A stretch of 64,000 bases of DNA from Ricinus communis (GCF_019578655.1 NC_063256.1:20002005-20066004), one strand, 5' to 3'; positions 1 through 12,158 are shown, counted from the first letter of the stretch. The notes: generated by a model not told the origin, from the letters alone. A program made the numbers and translations.

Positions 1-640
1 AAGACCCTTTCAGTAAATTTATATGTTCTCTCCCTTTCGAACTTTTATATATACTTGTTATATCTCAATAATAAAAAATGACACTTTTAATGTTACATAA
101 TGTCGTGGTTTTTAATTAGATTAATTCATCTAAATATTTAGAATAACTATTAAATTTACAATTAAAGACATTTTAATATTCTAAAAATTTATAAAATCTT
201 TAAATTATAATTTTCATTGTTAAACACAACATAAATAAGATTAGTCTTAGATGACGAAATTATATATTAGACACTATCTTTAATATTTCAGGCATAGATT
301 TTGTAAATTATTTTTAATTTTTTAAATTTATCCAAATTCATTCCTTTTAATCTTTTGATTTTTTTCTTTTGTATTTTTCATTGTTCTTTATCTACAATTC
401 TTTTATATATTTATTTGATTTTATTGCTAATTTTATTCTTAATTACTATTTTATACAGTGTTTTAAATAATAACTAAATAGATAAGTTTTAGTTATTATG
501 GATTTAGTTAAATGGAGAATCTCATGAATAAAAAAAAAAATCTATTTGGTATTTTTATTTGTGAGAAAAAAAGAGTCTAAGTTTTTTAACTATTACCTAT
601 CAATATTAGTTAAAATTTAGTAATTTATGATGAGACTCAT
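1..640. other. AT-rich intergenic spacer
   Basis: Very AT-rich DNA with short homopolymer and TA runs and stops in all frames. I see no coding frame, RNA gene or recognisable element. The last five bases (636-640, CTCAT) are the left target-site duplication of the solo LTR that follows. Confidence 0.6.
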
Positions 641-3568
641 TGTAATATCTGGAATTTTTATATATTTAATAATGAGTTTTTTATTTAAAATTAATTTAAT
701 TTAATTTTTACTTGGTCTAGTTAGAATAATTTAAATGCAAATTTTGAATTTTAATATTAGACTAATAAATGAGTCATTCTTTCTATATCTTATTAGTTTG
801 AATTTTTAAAAAATTAATTAAGTAAATTATTTGAGAAATAATAATATTTTTTGGTTATTCAAATTTTTCCCAAATGCATATTTATATAAATAAAATTATA
901 TATTAGAAAATTATGGAGAAATTGTAAAGGGTGTTTTTATAAAAGGAGTTTAGGGAAAATAGGTATTTCAATTAACTAGTAGTATTAAATTTTAAGTTGG
1001 AAAATATTTAGAAAATTGATTATTTAAATTAATTGTGTTAATACTAAATTGAAAATTTATTTTTGGATGAGGATTTAAAAGTGTAATTTCATTAATATGG
1101 AGTTTTAATGGAAATTTGGATGTTTGGTATTTTTGTAAATAAATGTGTCGGCATGGGTATTTATGTAATTGTATATTTTCAATAATTCTAATTTGGCCCA
1201 AATTAATTAGCTAGGGGCTTAATTGAAAGGCTAAATAAAAAGCTTAAGGGTTAATTGGAAATTCTGCAAAATGAAATTGTAAGTAATTAAGAAAGTTGAC
1301 GGACCAAATTGTAATAAGAAAAATTTTAGGGGTCAAATGTCGGTACTGAAAGGAAAGGAATCGGGGAAGAAGGAAAAGGAGAGAGAGAGGTGTCGGGGAG
1401 AGAGAGAATCGTGCAAGGATGAGGAGATCGGCGCTGCGGGCATCAGGGCCGACCGCCGGGGGCGCGGAGAGCTGGCCGGCAAAGCTGCTGGTGTCGGCGA
1501 GCGCGGCGGCAACGGCTACAGCGGTGTCAGTAGGCGGCGGAAGCGCGCAAGAAGGGGCAGCGTTTTCGAAGGTCGTTCCAGCCGTTTCTGGCGGCCTTTC
1601 CGGCCGATCTTGGTGGTGATCGGCTCCCCTCGAAGAGAGCTTCCTTTTGGCGGTAGTGGCATCGGTTTTGGTGACCGGAGGAGGGAGTTCCGGCGAAGTA
1701 GGTGGCAGCCGCGTTTTCAGGTTCTTCCGGCGAGCTCCGGCGAAGGATGGACGATCGGAGGACGTATCCCGACTCTTCTCAACTCAAACTTCACAATGGC
1801 ACCGGTTTCGTGGCGATCGGACTCCGTTTGCGAATCGACGACTGAGATCGTTCGCAAATCTCTTTGGATGATTGGGGGTCAGATCGAAAAATTGGAATCG
1901 GGGATCGTCATCAGCGCATGGTTTCGAGTCCGCTGGTGAGTTTGGATCGTCGATCGGACTCCGGCGGCTGGAGGCGAGTCGACCGAGCGATCGAGCGTTT
2001 CAGTAATTTTCTCTGGCTCGTTAATTTTTGAAAATTCTTTGATTTAATTCGTGCTTATTGTTTTGTGTTGAGTATTTGATATTTGTGAGTCAAAAATAAT
2101 TGTCTGTCGGTTTGCCTGCCTCGTGATTTTTGTGCTGTGTGGTGGAGTCGGGAAATTAGTGAAGTCTTGAGAACCCGACTCCCGTTGTGTTAAATTGTTG
2201 GATATTTCTAGTATTTTTCTGGCAGGTCCTAGACCCGTTTTACGGGGGGTAAATGCCCGTGTTGTAGGGGAAGTTCTGCCGGATTTTCAGTAGAATTCTT
2301 CCGAATCGGGATTCTTAGACAGTCAGTCCTAGGAGTCTAGACCTAGGATTAATGATCGATTGTTTTCGCGTTTTGATAAATTATTTTCCATGATTAGATG
2401 ATCTGTCTGTTCGGCTCGCTCCAACTGAGGCATCGGAGCAGAGCTAGGAGGTCGCCAAATCTGTGAGTTAAAGTCACTTAATCGTTGCACTATTGTTAAG
2501 TCTGAATTTAATATGCTATTTTAGAAACTTATGCTTGATATGATTATTAGCATTGCAATATAAATAAATTTCACTTGATTATTAATTATTGAAAATAATA
2601 TAAATATTATTATTAGGAATGTTATAATAATACAAATATTATTATTTTTCGACACGAATTGCACGTTGCTTTACCCTAAATTTTTAATCTTTTTTTCGAT
2701 ATGTGTTGAATGATTTCAGTAGACAATGACATTTATTAAATGTGATGATTGCGTTTTGCGAAATGTGGTTTTCGTAGAACATGCTACCTGGTGGGTTACA
2801 TCAGGACCGCGTGCGCACCGGTAATGATTATGGACATAGGATTATTATGGATTTGTTTGCCCTGATCGAGCAATGCTCTCTGGGCGCCGGCTTAGTTGAA
2901 ATTCAAGTGTTCAGACTGGAGGTAAGGACTCTGATCGAGCTTGCTCTCTGTGCGCCAGACCTGTTGGATTAAGAGAGCCGAAAGGCTACTAGAATTTGGG
3001 GTTAGGGTTCTACTGAGCCACTCGTCCCTAAAAGTAAAAATATATTTTTATTTATTTATTAATTATGGTATGATTATAGTATGATTGGTATTTATGTGTT
3101 TGGTTGATATACTGATTCGAATAATCTATATTTTCTGTGAAGAATGCAGTAGTCCCCAGATTATTTGATTTTAACTCACTCTCGAGACTGACAGTCTCCA
3201 TTTACTGTTTTTCAGATTGGTGACTGTTAGTCTTCCCGCGACTCTTACTCAGTAACTCGACTTCTTCATCATCGAGTGGTGTATTCGATTTGGTATGTTA
3301 AATTGTAAAAATCTTAGATTCTCCGCAGTAGTAATAGTAGAGGTATCAGTGGTAATTTTCTGAGTTTCGGGTCTCGTCTAATTTTTCTGGCAGACTGAAG
3401 TAATTATGTAAAATGTAACTATTAAGATTATTTGTGGCTTTAATAATAGTAAAATTTGATATGAGATTTGATTGAGTCAGTGAGTGTCAGGCTTACTACG
3501 GGATTCGGTGGCCTTTAGTCTACCCATTCTCTAGTGCCGGTCACGGGTCCACAGAGTGGGTCGTGACA
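641..3568. mobile_element. Solo LTR 1 (LTR retrotransposon, probably Ty3/gypsy)
   Basis: A 2,928-bp unit that starts TGTAATATCTGG and ends GGTCGTGACA, so it has TG...CA ends. It is flanked by a perfect 5-bp duplication, CTCAT at 636-640 and 3569-3573. This is the signature of an LTR left alone after recombination between the two LTRs of a full element. The same sequence occurs at 6432-6643 plus 42481-45576, which independently confirms both ends. Inside are a GC-rich stretch (about 1330-2000) and copies of a motif close to GAGCNNGCTCTCTGGGCGCC (about 2865-2960). A frame of 200 codons is open at 1337-1939 and a homologous frame of the same length lies in the second copy. The internal domain is absent, so the superfamily is inferred from LTR length and ends only, and the orientation is unknown. 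Confidence 0.9.
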
Positions 3569-3573
3569 CTCAT

Positions 3574-5049
3574 TAACTATTAGACTTCTAATAAATTGAG
3601 AATATAAAAAAAAAACTTAGACTATAATTTATAATTTATACTATAAATGCTAAAAGGCGATAGTCTTTATTTTTTGCCTCCACAAGGGATTCGTTAAGAG
3701 CTCAAAGAGGTTGCGCTCAGTGTCAACTTCATGGCGTGTGGGATCTTTGAAGGTCCCAAGACTCTTCAAAATGCTGGAAGACCTCGACGAACAAAAAGAG
3801 CTCATTGTGCGGGCCGACACTTATTTCGTGGGAATCTCATTTATTGATGAGACCCCTTATTCTATGACACAGAATATTTAATTTATGAGTGGGAGTCGAT
3901 AAATTATGTGAGTCTCATATTTGTATATATTCTTTTTCTACCATTAGATTTATGAAATCAGTTATAGAAAACACGCAAATTTAATCAATCTGGAAATGTA
4001 AAAAATTAATTTAAGATATGTACACCATTCTAACTTGTAGATACGAATTTATAAAATGTTTAATATATATGTCGTTCGAAAATCATTTTCTAGCGCTTGT
4101 GCATATGAAAATAAAAAAACTTCTTATATAAGAAAATCTTTTTTGTTTTGGAAATAATATGAAAATAATGCTAAAAGTCATATTTTATTTTGACCACACA
4201 TTTAGTTACTACATAGTTGATGCTTTTGTATGTAATTTTTAATTTTTTTTCGCAACCATAAAATTTAAATTAAATGCTATTTCTAATTAATTAATTGTAA
4301 ATGGTATCTATTATATATAAATTTTTTAATATATTTTAAAAGATCTAATCACTACTTATCCAAACTTTATTTAATGATGATGATGAAGTTGAAGTGGTAA
4401 TATTGGGTTATGCTATTTCAAAAGCATTAACAACTTGTAATTCCTATATATCTAAAACTCATACTTTCCATTAGTTTTTCTATAGATTTTTCTTTAGTTT
4501 TTTTTTTTCAATCTGTGGTGTTTTTTAAATATATTTTTTACTTTTTATTTATAATATTTTAGTCTCATATTTCTATATAGATTTTATTCTTATTCTACTA
4601 CCATATATTTTATTATTTTCTATTAATTATATTAAATTAAACTAAATTCATATTAAATAGAATATTAATCCTAATAAAAATTTCTTTTCATTATTATTAT
4701 TCTAATCCTTGTTAACTTCTAAAATTTATTCAATCTTGAAATTTTAATAGAGTTAGAAATTTAGAGTCAAACTTATACTTTAGAAATTATTAATATTTTT
4801 ATAATAAAATTAATTAATAAATGATCTAATTAACTCAATTAATTAACTAAACAATCTATAAGGTTATTTTAATAAATCTGTCTGTCATTTCCGCTTCGTA
4901 CATTTATATATATGTTATATATATGCAAAATATTTATTTAAAAAAGTGCAACATTGGATATACAAATGTTTTAAATTGTTGCTGTGAGAGTTTAACTCAT
5001 CCAAAAAATTTATAGGCTATACTAGTGATTGTTGTTGCGATGATTGAAT
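3574..5049. other. AT-rich spacer with one GC-balanced island
   Basis: Mostly AT-rich sequence without recognisable features. The exception is about 3660-3850, where base composition becomes balanced and a short minus-strand frame is open (listed separately). Confidence 0.5.
3650..3805 (-). other. 51-codon open frame in a GC-balanced island, unknown
   Basis: On the minus strand an ATG at 3805 opens a 51-residue frame ending in TAG at 3650-3652. Its composition (Ser-rich N-terminus, then mixed charged and hydrophobic residues) and balanced base content contrast with the AT-rich surroundings and look more exon-like than neighbouring noise. I do not recognise the family. It could be a captured exon fragment, part of an old element, or chance. 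No splice sites or flanking exons were identified. Confidence 0.2.
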
Positions 5050-5815
5050 ATATATATATATAGTTACCCCAGTGTTTTTTTATTACACTATTTACCTCCT
5101 AATATTTGAAAAATATATTTTTTTATTTTTATATTTTATAATTTTATACTAAAAACTCATTCCATAGAATTTTTGTTCGAGAATCGTTAATTAAGTTTGG
5201 GTCTATACTATTTACCTTATGATTTTTTATGTAATATACAAATTTTTCTCTATATTTTATTTATTATACTAAAATCTCCTTGCATTTTGAAAGTCAATAC
5301 AAGTAAGAAATTAAATTGATTAAAAAGTAAATTTGATAATCAAAATTCTTATTAAAGTTATTTACTGTAATAAAGTTAGTAATAAGAATAGTATCTATTT
5401 TATTTTAAGAATTTAAAGTTAAATTGTGTCAATTTTCAATATTTTAATTAATAAGTACTTTAAAATATTTAAATTTTACTAAAATTAGTTATGCTAAAAA
5501 TTAGAATAATTAAAGAACACTAGTTAATATTTTTATCCAGACACTAAAATTGATCATTGCATATAAATTAGACAAGAGTGTTTTAGTATAATAGATAAAT
5601 TATAAGGGGCAATTTATATATTACACCAAATATCATGGGACAAATAGTATAAAACCAAACCTAATTAACGGTTATTTAATAAAAAATTTAATCAGATGGG
5701 TTTTTAGTATAAAATTATAAAGCAGGAGGATAAAAAAATTAATTTTTAAATGTTAGTGGTAATTAGTATAATATAGAAAAACACAAGGAGCAAATAGTAA
5801 CTACCCCATATACAT
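5050..5815. repeat. Fold-back inverted-repeat element
   Basis: Two arms of roughly 220-240 bp, about 5060-5280 and 5570-5810, are imperfect reverse complements. For example, the left-arm text around 5200-5275 (TCTATACTATTTACC...TATTATACTAAAA) reappears inverted at about 5583-5660. Both outer ends carry a GTTAC/GTAAC sequence next to CCCC and sit in TA-rich DNA, which fits a TA-targeting MITE or fold-back transposon. No coding capacity is seen. The exact ends and target duplication are uncertain. Confidence 0.5.
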
Positions 5816-5833
5816 ATATATCCATTTTTTTAA

Positions 5834-6350
5834 GGACATGTTTGGCTAAGCTATTGCTGGTAGGTGGTAACCAATAATTAATAGCTAATTGATGATTGTG
5901 TTTGGTAGAAACATCTATAGTTGTTGTTGTTTATATATTCAATGACCAACATAGACATCGATTTAATGATTAATTAAACAAAGAAATAAAAATAAGAAAT
6001 AATAATGATAAGAAGATGTTGAGTAGCTAAGCAATAAATAAATACTTTAAGAGATATAAGAAATATTTTAAATTATTATTTATTTATAAAAAATTTAAAT
6101 TAACTTATTGTAAATTAAAATTAAGAGAATAATAAATAATTTAAAGTAAATAATAAAAAGGTTAATTTAGTCTATTCATTTTAAAGCTAAGAGTGGTGAA
6201 AAGCTTCAAATTAAAGCTGCTATGAATTAAAGCTATTAGATGTTCTAACAACTACGAGCTGTTTTCTTTTTAAAATAAGCAAACATCTTGACATAGCTAT
6301 TAGAAGCTAAAGAACTGTCAGCTGCTCTCAAATAGCTATACTAAATATCC
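5834..6350. mobile_element. Possible MITE-like element
   Basis: The left end (GGACATGTTTGGCTAAGC) and the reverse complement of the right end (GGATATTTAGTATAGC) are similar and both run into AGCTATT. The interior repeats the AGCTATT/AAGCT theme in both orientations. About 517 bp, non-coding. No convincing target duplication was found, so this is tentative. Confidence 0.33.
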
Positions 6351-6431
6351 TCTAAGTGATATTTGTTCTCCTATCATTTATAAGAGAATCAAAGTTTTGA
6401 TGGAATTTAAAAGCTATGATGTATTCAATAA

Positions 6432-6643
6432 TATAATACCCGGAATTTTCATTTAATAATGATTATATAAATAATAATTAATAAATGAATTTTTATTTAA
6501 TTTAATTTAATTTAATTTTTTTTATTATTTGATTTAATTTGAAATAATTTAATAGAAATTTTAATGTTAGACAATTAAATGAGTTATTTTTCTATACCAA
6601 ATTAGTTGGATCTTTAAGAAATTAATTAAGTAAATTATTTGAG
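6432..6643. mobile_element. Solo LTR 2, left fragment
   Basis: The sequence starting TATAATACCCGG aligns with the first 200 bases or so of solo LTR 1 through the shared GTAAATTATTTGAGAA near 6630-6643, then changes abruptly to viral leader sequence. The rest of this LTR resumes at about 42481. Bases 6427-6431 (AATAA) match 45577-45581, so the two parts are one insertion. The first dinucleotide is TA where TG is expected, explained by one G-to-A change. Confidence 0.9.
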
Positions 6644-6919
6644 AAGAAAAGGGTTCTTGTCTCATCTGAGGATCCTACACACCAGAAACTTGTTAGTCTT
6701 CGCGTTAGTCTATATTTGGTATCAGAGCCTACATGGTTCTTGGAAAGAAAAGATTATCTGCATAAAAGAAATTTTTAAAATCATTTTAAGATGCATCATA
6801 TTGCTGATAAACAAACTTGTTCATTTATGCACAGTAGTAAGTCCCGTCTGGTGTAAGGGCAGCAAATCTGGTGGCTTGGTTCATATTTGTTTAGAAAGTT
6901 ATCTTGATTTAATTTTAAA
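6644..6919 (+). promoter_or_regulatory. Viral leader with tRNA-Met primer-binding site (segment 1)
   Basis: The viral leader between the integration junction and the movement-protein start. TGGTATCAGAGC at 6717-6728 matches the 3' end of plant initiator tRNA-Met, the primer used by Caulimoviridae for minus-strand synthesis. The stretch from about 6665 to 6715 (GGATCCTACACACCAG onward) recurs at every leader copy in this window and at the far right end of the array. Confidence 0.85.
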
Positions 6920-8085
6920 ATGAATTTAGAACCTTTTTATGTAGATCTTCTTCTTTCTCAAACTCTTCTACCTTTGAGTCTTAAAGGTCTAAAGGTTTAG
7001 TAAATAGTGAGGAAATCACTATTAAAGATTTTTCAAAGTATATTGATGATTGGAAAATACCCAAGGTTCAAAAAAAGCAAATCTATGAGTTCTCAAAGTT
7101 TCCTCTCTTCAAAACTGATTTTACTACCAAAACTGAAGAAAGAGATATTCAAATTTCAAAGCCTTTTGAAGAAATTTATCTTTTCAATCCAAAAATCCTT
7201 CAGAAGCATAAAGAAAAAGACTATAAGTACATTCATATAGGCCTTGTCCAGGTAGGAATAAAGCCCCTTATCAGAGAAGGTTTAGATACTTCCATCTTAG
7301 CAGTCCTTAGAGACGCTAGGTTTACAAATTTTTATGATTCTTTATTAGGTACTGTTGAGTCAAGCCTTAATAAAGAACCAATTTCTTTCAATTATTTTCC
7401 AAATATTACAATTTCTTTAAATGATAAAAATATTTTAAAGAGCATTGTTCTTCAAATAAAGACACATAATTACAAAATGTTTGAAGGATCTATTCCGATA
7501 GCATTAATTTTCAAAATACATTACAAAGCCATGATTTCTGCTTTTGGTTCGAAACACAAGCTCCACTCACCAAAAGGAGAAACCTTATTCCCCCAAACAG
7601 ATCTTTTCAAATCCAATGCAACTATTCCAAAAACCATTCAATGGAAGGATATCACTCTTCCAGAAGAATGGATCCTTGAAGGTGCAACCCAACCTGAATC
7701 ACCAAAGCAAATAGAGCCAAATACAAATCTCACAAACATAACCCAGTTTCCAGATGGAAAAGTAAAGCTTACATTCAACAGGAAATCAACCTCTTCTAGA
7801 TTTTCTGATAATGACTCTTCAACGTCGACCATAGATATTGGAAGGGTATCAAAAATACCTTATGTTATTTATGCCCCTTACAAAGAACCAACTCCATCAC
7901 AATCACAACCAAGATTTTCAATATCTGATATACCAAGCTCAAACACCATATTACAGAATGTTGATTACCAAAGCAATATCCCTAGACCCGTTTACAATGA
8001 ACCAAAGAAAGATGATGATATAGAGACCGTCCCTATCCCCTCTTCACCATCACCATCTACAATAACTCAAAATCTAGAAGCATAA
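6920..8085 (+). pseudogene. EPRV movement protein domain, segment 1 (broken)
   Basis: The N-terminal part of the ORF1 polyprotein, matching the cell-to-cell movement protein region of Caulimoviridae (30K superfamily by family knowledge). The ATG at 6920 is shared in position with the copies at 11718, 27394 and 29679. A small indel in the Ser-rich N-terminus shifts the frame within about 25 codons. The correct frame is then open from about 6995 to 8082, carrying the conserved block around HIGLVQVGIKPL (about 7223-7262) and RDARFTNFYDSL. A TAA at 8083-8085 replaces the GAA found in other copies, after which the same frame continues. The domain is non-functional as read. Confidence 0.85.
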
Positions 8086-9231
8086 ATCAACATGATTTCA
8101 AAAGATTTTCAAATCAATAAAAGGCTTTTACATGAAGATTTCTATTCAAAGAAAAACCATTCTAAAAAACTTTAGTTTTTTAAACATTTTTTACAAGAAA
8201 AGGACAGTATCCAAGAAAGATACTACCAATTTTGCATACAAAATAAAATCCAAATCAAATTTTTTGATTGGTTTCAGATTTATTGGAAAGAAAATAGTAT
8301 TCTTTATCCTTTTAAAGAAAAACTTATTAGTCCTGTTACTGTAAGGAACAAGACTTCAGAGTGAAAGATTGGAGAAAACCAAACCATCCAGTCTGAACAT
8401 CCTCCCCTTAGGAAAATAACCATTCCTTATGGAGAGAACGAAATAGAAGCCACACCTTACAAATTAGTAGGAGAAGAACTTGAGAAAAATATCAAGAATA
8501 TTGTTCAGCAGAACAATTTCTCGAATACCTAGCTTAACACAATAGAGAAGCAGCTTGTAAGGATAGAAAGCCAAATTCAAAAATCTCCTACAGTCTTGAC
8601 CTCTCCAATTCCTAACACTGGTCATCCAAAAGAGATAAGCCAAATAGAAAAGTTTAAAAATTCAGTCTTCAAACCCTACCAAATCTCAAAGCCTAGTCAA
8701 TACCAATTTCAAAAGCAAACCGAGTTTGTTAGAGCAGTCAGAGAATAGCTTAGCAAATTAGCCACTTCTGAGTCCTCCAAAAACCTAGTACTAGATACTC
8801 CTCAAAGCAGTAGGAATATCAGCACTATAGATCAAGCCCAATGCAATGAATCTAATGATTCAGAGCTTGAAAGTGTCACTGAAAAACTTTCCAATATCAA
8901 CAGATTGGGATGGCAAGCCCCTAGATTGACCTGGCATATTTCTAGGAATACTGCCCAGATCTAGGAATAGAAAATCGAAATAGTATCCTTACCCAATCTA
9001 GATTCAATGCATCTTCCATCTATGAATGGAATATAGATGGAATATCAGAATACAACATTCTTGGTCTATTACAACAGATGATCATGACAGCCAATGCCTA
9101 CAAAATCCAAAGCGGTACCTCTGATAGAGCCATTGCTGAACTCCTTATAGCTGGATTTTCTGGCCAGCTTAAAGGATGGTGGAATTACCATCTCACATAA
9201 GCACAACAGCTCCAAATCCTAGGTGCCATCC
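8086..9231 (+). pseudogene. EPRV coat-protein N-terminal region, segment 1 (broken)
   Basis: A direct continuation of the movement-protein frame into the linker and N-terminal coat-protein region, evidence that MP and CP belong to one polyprotein. It has several stops (for example a TAG near 8174 where another copy has TGG, and stops near 8374, 8528 and 8746) and a frameshift near 8960. The sequence breaks at about 9231, within the coat protein, and switches to minus-strand protease/RT sequence. It is a decayed fragment. Confidence 0.75.
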
Positions 9232-10046
9232 AAATGATTTTGGATGGGTCTGGCATTGGTGGGAATTTATTTATCACAAAAATCTTTTTCATATGGTAAA
9301 TCTACCATATACTGTTTTCTTTTCCAAAAAGCATTAGGAAGATCAGAACAAACTTCTTTTTCAATCTTCTTTTGCAAATCAGAAATTTTTCTTTAGACAA
9401 ACTCATTTTGCAATTGACTTTAGATTCTTTTCAAACCCATATCTTGTTTTAGGTGGAAAAACTGGATTTATTTTCCGTTAATCAAAGCATTTATCTCAAA
9501 ATTATAAATTGAGTGGGCTTTTATAAGATTGAGATTTCTCTTCTTGGGTTTTTCTATAAAAGGAAAAACAATCTTTGAATCTTTAGCTTAAAAAATGATA
9601 CCAGCAGTAGTTACTTTGAAAGGAGTAATTAAATTGATAAAAGGAGTTCCCAAAATAACAGTTTGCTGTAAATCCTTTGTAAGAATAAAAATATTTTTTA
9701 GAGCAATGTTGTTGTTCAGAATTGCAGCTTCAATTTTTCCCGCAATTCTGATCTTTGAACTATTGGCTGAGGTGAGCCTTTCTTTTGTTTCTTGATGATA
9801 CCTTTTAGGAACCAGCTCATAATTGATACAGTTGAGGTATGCTCCTGTATCAAATAAAGCTATAGTTTCTATTTGGAAATCACCAGGAAAAATGAGTTTT
9901 ATTTGAATCAAATATTTTCTTGAGGTAATTTCTTTTAAAACATTAATAAAGTTTTCTGGAACATTTTCAGAAACCTCAAGATTTTGAAAATCATTTTCTT
10001 CTTCAGAATCATAATCACTATTTTGTTTAAGAATCAAGCTTTGGAG
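9232..10046 (-). pseudogene. EPRV aspartic protease region, inverted fragment
   Basis: Minus-strand viral sequence covering the end of the CP-PR linker, the protease and the start of the RT region. The frame from 10049 to 9588 is open and contains the retroviral-type aspartic protease motif DTGA (about 9835-9846) and a downstream ILGTPFINL block. A TAA then replaces a lysine-type codon, and three more stops follow before the break at about 9232. Both ends are recombination junctions: the left joins plus-strand CP, the right joins about 30 bases of inverted CP (10047-10075). Confidence 0.8.
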
Positions 10047-10075
10047 CAATGGTCATCTGTTGTAAGAGACCAAGA

Positions 10076-11117
10076 ATGCAGTATCCTTACCCAATCTAGA
10101 TTCAATGCCTCTTCCGTCTATGAATGGAATATAGATGGAATGTCAAAATACAACATTCTTGGTCTTTTACAACAGATGACCATGGCAGCTAATGCCTACA
10201 AAATCCAAAGCGGTACCTCTGATAGAGCCATTGCTAAACTCCTTATAGCTGGATTTTCTCGCTAGCTTAAAGGATGGTGAGATTACCATCTCACACAAGC
10301 ACAACAACTCCAAATCCTAGGTGCCATCCAAACCACCATAGAAGGGACCCCCATCTTAGATGAGCTAGGAAATCCTATTGAGGATGCTGTGTCAACTTTA
10401 ATCTTGACCATTTCTCTCCATTTCATAGGAGACCCTTCTCTTCTAAAAGATAAGAATGTTGAGCTTCTCAGCAATCTAACCTGTAAAAAGCTTAGCAATT
10501 TCCAAGCTTATAAAGATACTTTCCTGGCCAGAGTCATGCTTAGGGAAGATTCAAACCAACCTTTCTGGAAAGAAAAACTCTTAGCTGGTTTACCTAAGAT
10601 ACTAGGTGAAAAAGTTAGGAATACCATAAGAGAAGCCCATAATGGCCAGATCCCTTATGATTTCTACACTTATGGTGAATTAGTTAGCCTTACCCAGAAA
10701 GAAGGATTGAAGATTTGCCATGACCTTAAACTCCAAAGACAACTCAAATGGAAAATGCAGAAGACTAGACAAGAATTAGGTAGTTTTTGCAACCAGTTTG
10801 AGTATAATCCCATAGAATCTTCTCCTACCTGTAAAGGAAAATGCAAAGAAGATTTTCCTAAATCTTTGAAGAAAAAATATTTTTTAAAAAATAGGAAAGC
10901 ACTAAAAAACAAAGAGAATTTCTACAAAAGACCATCCTCTTCTAAATTTCTAAAACAAAATTTCAAAAAAGATTTTAGCAAAATTACTTGCTATAAATGT
11001 GGGAAAAAGGGTCACACTACAAAATATTGCAAGTTTTCTAAAAAACTCATGAGCTCCAAATAGAAGAAGAAATTTTGAGCAAAATTTCAGCTCTTCTTAT
11101 TGATTCCTCTGAATCAG
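10076..11117 (+). pseudogene. EPRV coat protein with intact CCHC knuckle, segment 3
   Basis: A plus-strand fragment of the nucleocapsid region. The frame 10389-11063 (224 codons) is uninterrupted and ends in a Lys/Ser-rich domain followed by a zinc knuckle C-X2-C-X4-H-X4-C (CYKCGKKGHTTKYCK, 10989-11033), typical of Caulimoviridae coat protein and retroviral nucleocapsid, with all four ligands present. Stops at 10263-10265 and about 10280 interrupt the upstream part, and a frameshift follows shortly after the knuckle. The fragment ends at about 11117 against an inverted piece of the same gene. Confidence 0.82.
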
Positions 11118-11118
11118 A

Positions 11119-11438
11119 ATTTTTATGGTATTCCTAACTTTTTCACCTAGTATCTTAGGTAAACCAGCTAAGAATTTTTCTTTCCAGAAAGGTTGGTTTG
11201 AATCTTCCCTAAGCATAACTCTGGTCAGGAAAGTATCTTTATAAGCTTGGAAATTGCTAAGCTTTTTACAGGTTAGATTGCTGAGAAACTCAACATTCTT
11301 ATCTTTTAAAAGAGAAGGGTCTCCTATGAAATGGAGAAAAATGGTCAAGATTTAAGTTGACAGAGCATCCTCAATAGGATTTCCTAGCTCATCTAAGATG
11401 GGGGTCCCTTCTATGGTGGTTTGGATGGCACCTAGGAT
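11119..11438 (-). pseudogene. EPRV coat-protein fragment, inverted
   Basis: About 310 bp of the central coat-protein region on the minus strand (open frame 11348-11097). It is the reverse complement of about 10310-10632 in the preceding segment, so the two form an inverted repeat with a loop of about 0.5 kb. It joins leader sequence at 11439. Confidence 0.8.
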
Positions 11439-11717
11439 TTGGAGTGCTCTGTGATTGCCTCGTCTGAGGATCCTGCACACCAGAAACTTGTTAGTCTTCG
11501 CGTTAGTCTATATTTGGTATCAGAGCCTACAAGGTTCTTGGGAAGAAAAGATTATCTACATAAAAGAAATTTTTTAAATCATTTTAAGCTGCATCATATT
11601 ACTGATAAAAAAACTTGTTCATTTATGCTCAGTAGTAAGTCCCGTCTGGTGTAGGGGCAGCAAATCTGGTGGCTTGGTTCATGTTTATTTAGAAAGTTAT
11701 CTTGATTTAATTTTAAA
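11439..11717 (+). promoter_or_regulatory. Viral leader with primer-binding site (segment 5)
   Basis: A second plus-strand copy of the leader, starting in the TGCTCTGTG... text that precedes the GGATCC block. The tRNA-Met primer site TGGTATCAGAGC is at 11515-11526. It runs to the movement-protein ATG at 11718. Confidence 0.83.
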
Positions 11718-12158
11718 ATGAATTTAGAATTTTTTTTCTGTAGATCTTCTTCTTTCTCAAACTCTTCTACCTCTGAGTCTTCAAGGTCTAAAGGTTTAGT
11801 AAATAGTGAGGAAATCACTATTGAAGATTTTTCAAAGCATATTAATGATTGGGAAATACCCAAGGTTCAAAAGAAGCAAATCTATGAGTTTTCAAAGTTT
11901 TCTCTCTTCAAAACTGATTTTACTATCAAAACTGAAGAAAGAGATATTCAAATTTCAAAGCCTTTTGAAGAAATTTATCTTTTCAATCCAAAAACCCTTC
12001 AGAAGCATAAAGAAAAAGACTATAAGTACATTCATATAGGCCTTGTCCAGGTAGGAATAAAATCCCTTATCAGAGAAGGTTTAGATACTTCCATCTTAGC
12101 AGTCCTTAGAGACGCTAGGTTTACAAATTTCTATGATTCTTTATTAGGTAATATAGAC
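11718..12158 (+). pseudogene. EPRV movement protein, N-terminal 147 codons
   Basis: An ATG at 11718 opens an uninterrupted frame with the Ser-rich N-terminus, the ISKPFEEIYLFNPK region and the HIGLVQVGIKSL and RDARFTNFYDSLL blocks of the movement protein. It is then cut off at about 12150 by a junction with minus-strand leader sequence. The real virus-derived part is truncated to roughly 40 percent of the domain; the last few codons come from the junction. Confidence 0.82.

Noticed and set aside
6639..6923. A 94-codon open frame overlapping the leader and the movement-protein start, also open at 27672-27391
   Set aside because: It has no ATG (TTG and GTG at the apparent starts), spans the tRNA primer site and is not kept at 11439-11717. 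The frame is probably open by chance in non-coding leader.
9984..10265. Plus-strand frame of 93 codons
   Set aside because: It runs across a junction between inverted protease and coat-protein fragments; a chimera without biological unity.
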